Assembly: GCA_036937835.1 (NCBI GenBank)
Contig: CM072879.1
Span: forward strand, 16,237,001 to 16,301,000
DNA from: Pampus argenteus
Taxonomy: Eukaryota; Chordata; Actinopteri; Scombriformes; Stromateidae
Direction of reading: 5' to 3'
DNA: 64,000 nucleotides
This document shows positions 12,558 to 24,985 of this stretch, piece by piece. The notes under the pieces are model-generated. The model had not been told where the DNA came from. It saw only the letters and a program-made list of their open reading frames with translations, and ran no database searches. Positions within the stretch are counted from its first letter, which is position 1; each line of letters opens with the position of its first letter. The position numbers and the translations under genes were made by a program.

Positions 12558-13345
12558 CCTTCCCATACACATAATCGCATAATGTTTTTTTTTTATAGTT
12601 GGTCCACATTTGCTGTTTGGGGTAGATAAACACAGAGAATTCAAATACACACAAATGATTGTTGCGTGTCTTTTTCACATCTTTAGACTCCGGCGTCGTG
12701 CTTCACAGCCTTATTTTACCATCGTTACATCTCACCTGAGCCTGATTGCAGGATCACCAACACCGTCCCGTAGACAGCGTGTGTATGTGATGTGATTTGG
12801 TTTCATTATGTATGTGATTGATGGCTTCCATTTAGTTCAACCACTCAGCCATTTATTTATGTCAATGCCTGTCTGTATGAAAGCACACACTTTCTGGACA
12901 TGTGTGTGTGTGTGCAAAAAAAAAAAAAAAAAGCAAAACACCTCTCAAAAATTCTTATGCGTGTACACAAACACAAATACAATCATGACTCTAGTACAAA
13001 GCAGTAACGCCGTATGAGAACCCGAAATTACACTTGGACTGTCTGACAAATGACTTCTGTGGCGGACTAAACGAACACAGTGAAATTTAGGAGAAATTTG
13101 GAGAGTAAAACTACTGAAAATAAAAATAAAAATCCGCACTGATCGGTCAAGCTGTGAAAGATGGTTTCAGGCTCTGAGGCTTCACGTCCCACTGATACCC
13201 ATTATCATCATCACCACCATCACATCCAGATGGACAGTCCCACACACAAAGTCATACTGCACTTACACACAGTGCATGGAAACAGCTCGTAGCAGAAGAT
13301 AGGTTCAAGTAAGTTAATGTTAATGTCAGGGTAATACATATATAT

Positions 13346-13347
<2 letters not shown>

Positions 13348-13378
<31 letters not shown>
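13348..13378. repeat. (TG)n microsatellite
   Basis: 31 bp, preceded by a short (TA)n. Confidence 0.9.
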
Positions 13379-13380
<2 letters not shown>

Positions 13381-14715
13381 AAGTAATTGAGAGGAGCGTC
13401 TCCGTCATTTATCATTATAACCGTATCAGCCGCAAGTCAGCAAACATGTTTGCATGTGAATGTCAGGCAATTTCAGGCTGAGCCCTTGTGAAATGATATT
13501 CAATGTCTGGCTCTTTTTCAACAGTCATGCTGTTGCGCACGTGTGTTTTGTGTGCACGTGTGCACACACACACACACACACTTCTACCTCCTGTCAGACT
13601 TCACTAAAATGCAATTCCTCCTTCAAACTGAGAGCGAAGATAGCTTAGGTAAGAGAAGTAATATTGATTCGTGAAGCTGCTGAAGGTTACACACACACAC
13701 ACACACACACGCCAGCCTTTTAGACACGTACGTCTCTCCCCATTTGCGATGGCAATATGTAATGTCATTCTTCACTACTTCCAATTTCTCATGTAGAAAA
13801 ATGTATCAAGCACATGTCTACAGTATGTCTGTGCTTTGAGTATGTTGTATGTAACAACCGGAGAGTCATGAAGGGAAGGGAGCATCCATGTGAATGGATG
13901 TGTATTTTTGCAGGACACTGAAATTTGTTTGTTGCACTAAATTCACTGTTGACAGTGACTGTTGTTGAAATACAGCAGAGGAGAGTCGAATAGGGAGGGG
14001 GTGGGGGGGTGAGGGGTGAGGGCAGCTCATTCAATCCAGTATCTTGACGAATTGTTAAACAAGAGGAGGTCAAGGGTAATCAGATAGCCCCTCAACCCTG
14101 GCAGACATACCTATTAAGAGTCATTTAGAATGGACCAGGGTAGAAAAAGGCATATCTGAGTGCCTATAAGAGGGCTGTGTGCATCTTTTGCATGAATGAA
14201 AAAAAAGAGTAGAAAGGTGATTTGATTTGCATATTGTAACCAACATTAGACACTCCTGCATACTGCACATATGCATACACAGTACACTGACATCCACATG
14301 CTGAAGTGCTTTAAAGAAATGGATTGATCATTTGTGAATCAGAAAGATTTAGATCAGGGATTTATCTGGCTCCATATGAGGTTGAAGGATGGTCCAAGCG
14401 CACTCAATTGTTCCGCCATGAAATATTAGTGTCATACACAGGTTTCTATGATGTCTACCCTGTACAATCCTACGCTCAGCTGACCATCTAAAGCAAACCT
14501 AATCCCTTCTCATCATTCATTCTCTGCAACATTTCAGATCCACCATCCCTGATCCAAAGTTATTAAAAAAAGCAGAACGGGTGGAGGAGAGATGGATGGA
14601 GATAGAGGTAGGGGGTCACTTGGACCATAAGGCTGATTAAGTGTTTTCACTGGCAGGGGGAGTCATGGTCAGGGCATTTGACAGTTTAAATGTTTTTGGA
14701 GGGTGTGTAGCTGAC

Positions 14716-14717
<2 letters not shown>

Positions 14718-14757
<40 letters not shown>
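14718..14757. repeat. (TG)n microsatellite
   Basis: 40 bp, uninterrupted. Confidence 0.95.
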
Positions 14758-14758
<1 letters not shown>

Positions 14759-15380
14759 ACAAGACCACATGTGATGAGGAACAGTTGGTCTATGAAGAAG
14801 ATGGATGAGGTGGGCTGATCCCTACAATCCCCACCCTAAAACCCCCTGTTGGGTTTAATATCAGAGCTCCATATCACATAAACATAGACAACATACATTA
14901 AGTAAATAAAGTAAATACATTGATCCTTTTCACTTCTTACCGACCTTTAGCAAATCACAGCTCAAAAACAACTTCCTGTAATTAAAAAAAAATAAAATAA
15001 AAATAAAATGGAGGAGTGCAAATCAGTCACTGATTATGCACTAATTTCCTCTAGAAAAGTAAAAAAAGAAAAAAAAAACTATTAAATTAAGTGAGTAATT
15101 ACATTACAAATGTCTAAAAAAAACAGATGTTTATGATCACTTCTGTATTACTCATTTATATAAAATGTCATAAAAAACAGATAATGTTTCCACATTCCTG
15201 AGGGACACACAGAGATAAGATTGCTTAGAATTAAAATAAATATTTATAAATACAAGTATATCAATATACGTGCCAGACACCTACAAAACTCTTAAAATAA
15301 TGCCCTTAAAACACATCGTCAAGGGTGAGTTGACACCTACAATCCACACGTGTTATCCAAACATGCACAGTGACATGGAT

Positions 15381-15381
<1 letters not shown>

Positions 15382-15432
<51 letters not shown>
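15382..15432. repeat. (CA)n microsatellite
   Basis: 51 bp, uninterrupted, immediately left of an AT-rich candidate regulatory block. Confidence 0.95.
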
Positions 15433-15434
<2 letters not shown>

Positions 15435-18400
15435 TAATTAACATAGTTTAGTCCGCCTGCTGTTTGAATTAAAAATGAGGCTTTGCAACACTATCAGGGG
15501 CCGCAATTAAGCTGTGAAGGTAAAGCGGTCTTGACCTTGTTGTGTAATTAACGGACTCTTCGTTCATTAATCCCAAACCCCCACCACCACCCACCACCAC
15601 CACAAACCCCACCCGCCTCCACCCACCCCCGTGCAGCACATCCCCTTCGTTCACTCAATGGCTTCCTCCTTCTAAACAGCCGTTTAATTAAGACATGCAG
15701 GATGGCATCACAAGGAGTCAGGGGATAGAAGTCAAGCAATTAAGGGACGGAAGAAAGAAAGGATGAAGGGAGTGAATTAGGAGATAAAACAAGAGATGTA
15801 GAAGGTGAAATCCAACTACCTAATTGACTTTATTTTGTGTATTTTTTTTATACCTCAGAAATCCCCCTTGTGTCCTGACTCTATATATTTTTCAGCATAC
15901 TCTGCTGTGTACGCTCCAACAGTTCTTAAAAGGTTTACTGATAACAACCATCTAAAAATATGAGTTCATGAATGACTCTGTTTGTTGCTGCTTAGAAGGG
16001 CTTTAACTATACTCTAAGTATAATCTTCCTCCTGGCGTGATCAAGCATGTATGCACACATACAAACAACTCCCAGAATACTCCATCAAGGCCTTAGCTAG
16101 GCATTATGGTCCAGACGCTGTAGCATGTGGAGACAGACTGAAGCAGACACTGAGTCATCGAGTAAAGTGACTCAAGAAGCATTGCATCACGTGTGTGCAT
16201 TTCTGTGTCGATGCAATTATTCACGTGTTCCTTCCTCACTTCTTGTGTGTGTGTGTGTGTGTCTGTCTAAGTGCTTGTATCCTACTCCATGAGTGTCTCA
16301 GGCAGGAAGCGTGCACCCGCCACAGCAAGCTATATTCACAGAGCAGAGCCTAACAATCTGTGCTTAAAAGAGACCGTTACTGCCTAAAACCAACTGTTCA
16401 AACCGAGAAGAGAGCAACAAAAAAAATAAAAATAATAATCACGCCGCACAAGCAGACACGACAGACGTTCTGAGACCCACTTTACTGTGCTATTTACTGC
16501 CTCACTTAGTGCTGTCAACAAGCATTGCCTAATACAGGCAGAGAGTCGTGGTGAGCCTCAGCTTGAAACAGGTAGGAGAGGTAGACAAACAGGTGGCCGC
16601 GGGCTCGCTGCACAGTCAGACTGTACTTAAAAGTGGTTGGTAAACAGTCAAAAAAGAAAGAAGAAGTATACAGACAGAAGAAATATAGTTACACACTCTA
16701 TATCAAGGTCTTTTTATGTATATTTTTAGACTTATTCAAATCTTAGTAGTCAGGTTTAGTGCTCCGTAACCTTAACCTTGTCACTCAAACCTAACTATAG
16801 GTCATTCATGGCCACTGAGTTTACTACCTATAGTGTTGTTGTTTTTTTCTTGTATGAGTACAGGCTCAGTTTGAAGCATAAGTGGCCCTGGCTGATTTTA
16901 AAACCTACTGGCCTGACAGCCGCTGTGTTTGTCATAATGTGAGTAGAGCAGGCAGACATTCACACCGCAGTTGCCATCAGCACCGGTTACAATCAAACAC
17001 TGACACTAGGTGGTCCATTTAAAGTGGCCTGTGTCACACCTATTCCTGCTCCAGATCCCGACTGCTGCTGTTACTGCTTAGCTGCACTTTAAGAAGAAAC
17101 GCTGTCTTTGTTATGTTGACTATCATGGCTGCTACTGTTCAATGACTATATATCTCTAAGGAAGCAAAGTCTTCAGTGTGAGGTATGACTGGCAATTACG
17201 CCAGATTTACAGTGAATCTTTTTATTTAACATCGTTCACTCTGTACGACTGCAGTGTCTATGCTGTTAAAAAAGTACCAAGTTTATGCCTGGCTGGCATT
17301 ATTAACAGCCTGCAGTGAGGTAAGAAAATCATTCACCCATATGGGGTATTTATGAGTAAATGACCAAAGGCAAATCATTGGAAAATAATGCACACTGTAT
17401 TTCTTTACAAGCTAATGAGAACTGTGTGAACGTACCATTAAAGCACTGACCGATGCTAAATGGATCGTCGCGCACCGAAAGCTTCAGAGGATATCAGTTG
17501 GATGGCATTGGAGTCTGTCTTCAACCGCAGAGTTTGGTAAAGTTTTTCTCTGGCTGCCTTATTACTGGCAGTGTGAATGAAAAGGCCAATTACAAAAATA
17601 ATCACTGGTGTTATGTCACGTTACTTAGCAACAGTCACAGGCCACAACCGGGGCTAAAACTGTACAATGCTTAAACATTTACATCTACGTTTATTGTATG
17701 CATACCAGTATGTGCTGCACTGGTGGTTGCATGTAATTGAGGATATGAGGAAGTAATACTTTTTAAATTCGGGAACTGGAGGGTTTCATAGCTTATATGA
17801 CGTGGTTTGGTTTTATGTAGACTTGACTGATTAGAGAGATCAAGATCCGTGTGAACAAACGATAAATCTGCAAGTTTTTTTGTTTTGTTTTTTAAACAGA
17901 AAACTATTGTTTAAAGCGGTAATTTTGCAAAAACAAGAATAAACTCTTCCACGCAGTGTGTAGAGATGACAGAGGTCACAGAAGGAGAAGGCAAGACAAA
18001 CTAGCAGCATTATTTAGTTGTTGCGTAGGAGTCTTATGTGCGAGTGTATCGATTTGTCCTTCCCCTGAAGCGTTGTTGCACCATCCTTCCCTTTGCATTT
18101 TTTTTTTTTTTTTTGCTTTTTTTTTCACTCCCTCAATCCCTGCTTTTCCTGTTGGCTGACACCCTCCTCACTCAGAGCGCGATTGCTGGAAGGCAAGCCG
18201 AAGTGGACTGTGAGTGTGGGCGTGTCTGTGTGTAAGCATCGAGGTTCAATATAACCCTCTCGTTCTGTATTTTTAACCAAGCCTTGCTGTGGGAGCGCTG
18301 CTGTGGAAAAAAAAAAAAAAGAAAAGGCTACAGTAATTATTATACAGTTCCAGTCCTTTTATGCAGTATTGATTGAACACCATGCTTCCCAATGATTTAA

Positions 18401-18629
18401 TTCAGGTTACTTGTGTACTTAAGTACACATAGTCTACTTATTGAGTTTTTCTATATTGTAGCAAGAATGGTGCAACTAAATGAACCAGATCTTGCATCGT
18501 TTACATCATAAAACATTGTTTTATAGCGGTTTTGGAAAGCACATACAAATTATGTTGTCTTGTTGATTATAAGCTCTTCAAAAATTCACTATTCACGATA
18601 TCACTTTTCCTTTGATAAAGACGAACTCA

Positions 18630-19110
18630 CAGGTGCAATTTTTATTGATTTTGTCCGAGGCGTTTAATATGTTTATGAGTAGTTCTACCTTAGCACCACT
18701 TCCCCACTTATTTTTTTTCTTTAATGATTTACCTCAAATATGCTCAAATTGTCTTGTTCATCTTTATGCCGATGATACTGTTATTTACACTTCTAACTCT
18801 GGCATATTACAAATCCTTTTTGGTACACAACACAGTGGTTCATATCCCTTTTTATTAATTTTAATGATGTGTCACCCCCTTGAGAAACTCCCACACTGAT
18901 TTAACTGTCTGAGTTCACTTAATTGTTTTACATCTCAAGTCAGGAAGAGAATAATTTCAGTTGATACTACCTATCGTCTATTATAACACCTCGGACACTC
19001 GTACGCCCCTTAATGTTGTATATAATTATCTATGCAGATTTGTTTTGATGTGTCCATATAGAACTACCTCACCATTGTTTCATGTATGAATCGCTTAATT
19101 TGTGAGACAA
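18630..19110 (+). mobile_element. Decayed non-LTR retrotransposon (LINE) reverse transcriptase fragment
   Basis: The plus strand encodes GAIFIDF in one frame and SEAFN in the next, matching the LINE motif GxIFIDLSKAFD with a frameshift. It then encodes FNDLPQICSNCLVHLYADDT followed by VIYTS, which is the reverse-transcriptase palm motif with the catalytic YADD. The spacing between the two motifs is far shorter than in intact elements, so an internal segment is deleted. Downstream, near 19010-19080, the translation YNYLCRFVLMCPYR resembles the degenerate C-terminal part of such proteins. The element is oriented opposite to the host gene and is certainly inactive. The clade (L2, Rex1 or CR1-like) cannot be settled by eye. 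Confidence 0.72.
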
Positions 19111-19983
19111 TTTCCCAGGGTTCAGTTCATCTTCAAATGTGTTTAATTGTCCTTCCTATTTGAAACAGATAGTTCCATATCATATGTAATATCCCTTTTT
19201 TTCCCCCCAGAAGAAGTCAAGAGCAGGTGATTCAGATACAAAGCTCCATCCGACTGAATAATCTTACTCTTTTTCTCTTAAGAGATGTATTACCTCTTTC
19301 TGCTGCTTCAGGACATCTTTTCTTATCTTAAAACAGCCTGTTTAGCTTTTAATTTGCGTGTACTTACAAACTGCTTCAATGTCTTCATGCTGATGTAGTT
19401 GATTCATCATGCAGCTCATCGTATCCATTTTTTTTTTCTTGTACAACAGCTGAAGGCTACGGAGTGACTTTTTCTTAATTATATACCAAGGTGTGATGCC
19501 TTGACAGTGATGCCTCTTATCACAGATCACTAACACACTGACACTTTTGTTGTTTTTTTGCCCTTTGCTCTCCTGACTATCCATTTTTCCTGACTCCTGG
19601 CAAACAGCAACATTACATTTATTTATTTTTTTACTTTTTATTTTTATGTTTTAATTTCATGTTTGCAGTACCCTATCTTACTTAAGCTAAAAAGCAAACA
19701 AACACTTTTTATTATAACTAAAGTTGAGGCCTTTGACATCCTGATTTTTCTTTTGTATTGTTTTATAATGAATACGGCAATCAAACATTATTGCAGTGCG
19801 GTATGCAATGAATGAAAATAATTTTAGAATATATTCAATGAGGTTTCAGTCCAGAGCTACAGCTCAGATGAAGCTCTCTTTCTGCACAAATTGCAGCATA
19901 AATTAGTGAGACAAACTGTTTGATGGATGTCTCTTTTTCATTTTGGGATTCAAGTGGGATTTTAGGTGTTGCTCAGCAAACAC

Positions 19984-20220
19984 GGCTGCAGCTAATGATT
20001 ATTGTCCATTGTTGATTAATCTGCTTCATCTAATTAATAAATTAATTAATAAGATTGATCTAATTATTTTCTACAGTTAGTGATTTATTGTTTTGTCTAC
20101 AGTGTCAAAAAAAGTGAAAAAATACCCACTACAATTTGCAAAGGCCCATGGTCATGTCTTCAAATGTCTGTTTTTCTGACTAGCACCCCAAATTCCAAAT
20201 ATATCCAGTGTTTAAGTCTC
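19984..20220 (+). repeat. AGGGCTGCAA-family dispersed repeat, copy 1
   Basis: It starts gctgcagctaatgattattg, then has gattaatctgcttcatctaa. Internal blocks cccatggtcatgtcttcaaa and tctgactagcaccccaaatt align in order with copy 2 at 27180-27475. I recognise the family as a common teleost interspersed repeat with terminal inverted repeats near agggctgcaac/gttgcagccct. Confidence 0.5.
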
Positions 20221-22797
20221 TTTCAAGATTTAGTCGACAAACAAAACACATTCCTGAGCCTCTACTTATATTGTCTGGTATTGTCTAGGCATTTCTTGGA
20301 ACAAATGTCTGAAAATAATAAATGTCTTGAGGTCCTGGTTCTGCATAACGAAGGCCTCTGTATGGTTGACTGAGCTTATGTACAAACCCTGTGACTTCAT
20401 CACTTTTTTTTTCCCCACTTCCCCCCACTTCACACGCGTAGATTCCTGCTCCCTGACCTCTGTTGTGCTGTGTCCTTGTTACAATCCTGCCTTTGGCACA
20501 TCAGCCAGTTGTCCCCGCTCACAGGGTCGATACGGGTAAACAAAAACTCCAGCTTATGTAGAGGGAACAAATACTTAGAGCAGAATGGAGAATATGATCT
20601 TTAAGCAGTTTTTCCTCTTTTTAGATTGTAGGTTACTTTTTTTTTTTGCTTTTTCTTCTAAGGGTAAAGTATGGCCTAAACAGTTGGCCAGATCACACTG
20701 ATTAAAAAGGAAAAAGAACACAGAGAGAGTGAAGGAGAGGTATTTGAAACTACTTGAGAGAGGTCGGGGAGAAGAGGAAGAAAACAAATACACTGGAGAG
20801 ACAGTGAGTGAGAGCGATTTTATTAGAAGAGATGAAACTATGATTGCTTTCTGGCAGGGCTGGATGGATCATTGCTGGCGGTTTCTGTAGTAGGCCAGTC
20901 GGTGGTTGCTTGCCAAAATACTTTCCCATCTGGATGCGAGTGTCTCCTCTCCTCCCCTCCACCTCCTCTGCTCTTCCTCTTGCCCACTGTTGAACTGCAT
21001 CGCTCTCTTCACTGACCTCCTCCGCCCACCCTCCTCCATCTATCCATCCATCCATCTCGCTCTTTCACTCCCCCATCACCTCTGCCTATCCATCTCTCCT
21101 CTCATTCTAACATGTTTTCTCCAGCTTGCTTACTCTCTCTTTCCTCCCACCACTCTCTCCATTAATACCTCCTCACTGTCTCCGTGCCCTCAGGAAAGAG
21201 CAGGGAGTGAGTGGGATCACTCTGTGAGGAACAGCTGCGATCCAACTCGAAAATGAAAACATCCGAGTGTGTGCGCACACGCACAAACGCACACACACAA
21301 ACAATCATCCAAAAAACCCAAAAGCGGAAACACCCACCATCATTCCCATCTACTACTTAATTATCTGCTGCCTTTCTTAAAATTCCTTCCAGCTTTCTTG
21401 TTGCCAACTGGAAAAGTCACACAGCTAGCAGTTTGGTTAATGTAATTTCTCTCTCACGAGCTTGCAGCCAGCCCATTTCTGGTATGCACGACATGGTTTG
21501 GTATCATAGAAATATATACTTTGATAAAAATGTGAGTGGTGAGTTTTACACATGTTGCAAAATAATAACGATCACTGTAAAACCTTTGGGGATTGTATAC
21601 AGAGTGCAGTGAGCAGTTGCCATGGTGATGAGGGAATCAAGTGCAGTGTTATAGCTTAAGATATGAAAGATAAATGATAAATATAAGCCCCAAGCTGAGA
21701 TCATTTTAATGGCCTGAAAGAACCCTTAAGCACAAAGGATTATTTGCCTTAAGCATCAGTGATCAATGATTAACATAACTTAACATGAAACCTTTTAAGC
21801 ATAGGATGTTTTTCTTTTCCTTTCACTCCTTCAATTTATGAGAGTGCAGTAATATTCTAGTCAGTGGATTTACAAAGAACCACATGGATAACTTCTGATA
21901 CTAAAAAAAAAGAAAGTTTTATTATTATAAAGATCAGACTTTGATGCTAATCATGGAAACTGCAGGAAAAAGGGATGCAACTGCATCAGTGATAAGCATC
22001 CAGGATCAGTGATGACAATACTTTATGTTATTATATTATATGTTATGTATTGAACTGGAAAAAGCACTTTTGATATGGATCTCAATTGCAAAAAGTGCAA
22101 AAAAAAAAAGTGTGCAGCAACACTTAAACATTGTGTCAAAGATCAAGTCGAGTGTTTAGATCTTTGTCAGCTAGTGACTTTGTATTGGAACAAAGTGTAC
22201 CAAGACCATTCAGGGACAAACTTAGAGGGCATCATGCTGTTGTACAGTAAGATCCGGCATACCAGTCCACACAAATATCCACAGCGAAGTGAATAAACAT
22301 TAGAGGCAGTTGTGTGCAAACTAGAGACTGCATGTTGTAAACAACAAAAGGGGGATGCTGAGGGAGACAGTTACACAAATTGTTGGAGCTTGATGCGGCA
22401 CGACCACTACATGACCAAAGGGAGTCAAGTGGACTGGAATCCACAACGAGTTTAGCTGCTTGTAGACGAATGGAGGTTAGAGTGTGTGTGGCTGAAGAGG
22501 AAAACGTTGTAGAAATTAAAGTGGCGGTACGAGGTCGGCAGAGATGCAATGACAGAAGGTACGATTCCCCCTGGAAAGTTTTATTGTTTCGTTCCCTTTC
22601 TCTTTCTCTCTATCTCTCTGTCAGTCTTTTCCTTTTGAAAATGTTCTCTCTGTCACACAGAGCAGCAAAAGTAGAGACACAGAGAGACAAGCGTACCTCC
22701 TACAAGGACAATGCCAACTTTCATATGAAGGTCTAGTGTCTTCCCTGCCAAGTGTAAGATGGCAGTTTTGTTGTGTGTATTTCTGGGCACATGACAG

Positions 22798-22800
<3 letters not shown>

Positions 22801-22844
<44 letters not shown>
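22801..22844. repeat. (CA)n microsatellite
   Basis: 44 bp, uninterrupted. Confidence 0.95.
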
Positions 22845-22849
<5 letters not shown>

Positions 22850-24483
22850 TGCTTGATGCAGTATTCAGGTGGGTTGTAGGCACACAGCAGACATCCTGCT
22901 GTATGTCAGAGGACCAAGTGAAACCTACAACAGTGATGTGAGAGCGGAGGATAAGAAACATGTTGTTGCCCGCGGGAAAGTTGAGGAGAGACTCCAAACT
23001 GACATACTCGAGCTCAGTGTGTCTCCCCTGTCTTTCTGTTTTACCCTGTGCCTATCTGAGAGTCCTTTTTTTTTGTTGTTATTGTTGAATTTGCCACACC
23101 GATAGATCTAAAATAGCAGTAAAATATTAATATATATATATCAAGATTATAAAAGGATGCTGTCTCACACACATACCTCTCCCTGCCAGAGAAACACAAG
23201 ACGCCGATGACGATAAACAAAATAAAGGCAATTATTTTAACCATACAAGAAAAATATCTGTGAGTTCCTCCTACGCAAACATTCGAACATACAGGCGAGA
23301 AATTAAAATAATATCGCATTTAAAAATACATTCTCATCGTCGGCATTTAGCTGAAGAAAATCTGACTTTTTATGACCTCGGCAACATAACACGCACCCAC
23401 ACACCTGCCCACACATACATCCATCAACATGCTATTTCAGGTTATTCGCCGTTTACATGCACACCAATTAATGCTGTAATCTGAGATAATTACTTCACTG
23501 TCCAAGTCACATAAAGAAAATAAAAAGTGAAAACCAAAGCGGAAGAGTTCATTGTTGCTTTGCTTGCCTGAATACAGTTGTGTTTCTTATGCGGTCAGTG
23601 TTGGTTGGTAAACGAGTCATGCTACACCTGTACTTATCAATGATCAATAAAGAAAGAGTCCCAAAGACTTTGAAGGGATGTGTGCATCTTGATTGGTAAA
23701 GACTTGGTTGCATTAAAACCTAAGACCAGGACTCAAACGATGAATGACGAAGGCGTCACAAAGACAGATTGCAATTGAGCACATTAGCCCGTGTGGGATT
23801 TGATAAAGAAAAGAACAAGTCGCCAACGAATATTGGACTTGAAATCGAGATTTGATGGCATCATTTCAGGGTCTCGGACTCAATACTTAATGTAATGTCT
23901 AATGTGAACAGATCCTATTAGTATTTAGTATTTCTATCAGGAATCTAATGTGATGAGTACATCCTTCACCTACAGCAAGTTCACCACTAATCACTCTTTA
24001 TCCTTAATCCTTATCTGGCTTTATTTTTAACATTTAAGAATAACGAAAAACCCTGAATTCTATTCCAAATTCTCCTCCCTATTATCCCTCCTTGACTTCA
24101 GACGAACAGGAAAAAAAAAATAAACTCAACTTTGCAAACACACACACACACAAATTGTCTCCATCCTCCTCATCCAGACGTATGTTCTGACAGTGCCAGC
24201 TGGGCAGATTAGACGCCGTTGACAGTTTATTACAAAAGAAGTGACAGGAGCAAGACAAGAAACAGCACTGACATCACATACACAGCCAAACCAATACAAT
24301 CAGAACATACAACACACACACACACACACACACACACTGAACCCTTCAGAAGATACAAATGTCATCTCACACAAACACTCACAGATTCGTCCAATACTGG
24401 ATGAGTACATCCCGCAAAGATGCAAAATGTGTCTAGATCTGTAGTTTCAGGTCTAAAAAGTGAAGCCAATGTAGGTGTGCCTT

Positions 24484-24985
24484 AAACCTGCATTCTCTCT
24501 CATGGCCAGCAGGGGGTGACTCCACTGGCTGCAAACATAAGTTCGATTGTATAGATGAGTCTATGAGAAAATTACTTCTAACTTTATTTATTACATCTGT
24601 CAATATTCTCTGAACATGTTTATGGTCTCAGTCGGAAGTGTCAAATCTCCTATACAGCTTTATGTTCATTTTGTAAATCATGGTAGGTAGCAGGTAAATA
24701 AAGCCTTGTGATTGAGAAGTTACCATGGCGACAACGTTGGTTATGTAACCTCAGTTGTTTAGTTGAACAGACCATCTAAGGAGTCGGCTGCTCAGTTTAC
24801 AGGTGGGTACATATTGTTTTAAGTATGTTTTTGCTAGCTTAAGAATATGCAGTGCTACCTGTTAGCTTGCTAGCTCCAGGAAACCAAGACGGTGACGACC
24901 AAAATGACAAACTTGAGGAGGAATCCACAAACGAATGGCTGACGTCACAGTGGCTACGTCCATGTGTCCACGTCTACAGTTTTTG
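24484..24985 (+). repeat. Dispersed teleost repeat of about 500 bp
   Basis: It begins with ctgcattctc and ggccagcagggggtgactcc, continues with gattgtatagatgagtctat, and ends near gctgacgtcacagtggctac followed by gtccatg. From memory this order of motifs is a very abundant interspersed repeat in percomorph fish genomes. The class (SINE-like or non-autonomous DNA element) is not certain. It contains no open frame. Confidence 0.55.

Larger units (their letters stand above)
11301..18600 (-). other. Intron 3 of epha10, block B
   Basis: This is non-coding. It holds two dispersed-repeat fragments (11333-11400 and 12440-12557), several microsatellites, and G-rich runs at 13993-14023 (plus strand) and 15575-15632 (minus strand). 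It also holds an AT-rich block with homeobox-type motifs at 15440-15565. The stretch 16600-17700 is low in simple repeats and resembles nothing I recognise. Confidence 0.7.
18601..24480 (-). other. Intron 3 of epha10, block C
   Basis: This is non-coding apart from a decayed LINE fragment at 18630-19110 on the plus strand. It also holds a dispersed repeat of the AGGGCTGCAA-type family at 19984-20220, a pyrimidine-rich plus strand at 20930-21200, and a long (CA)n at 22801-22844. The remainder is AT-rich sequence with no recognised feature. Confidence 0.7.
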
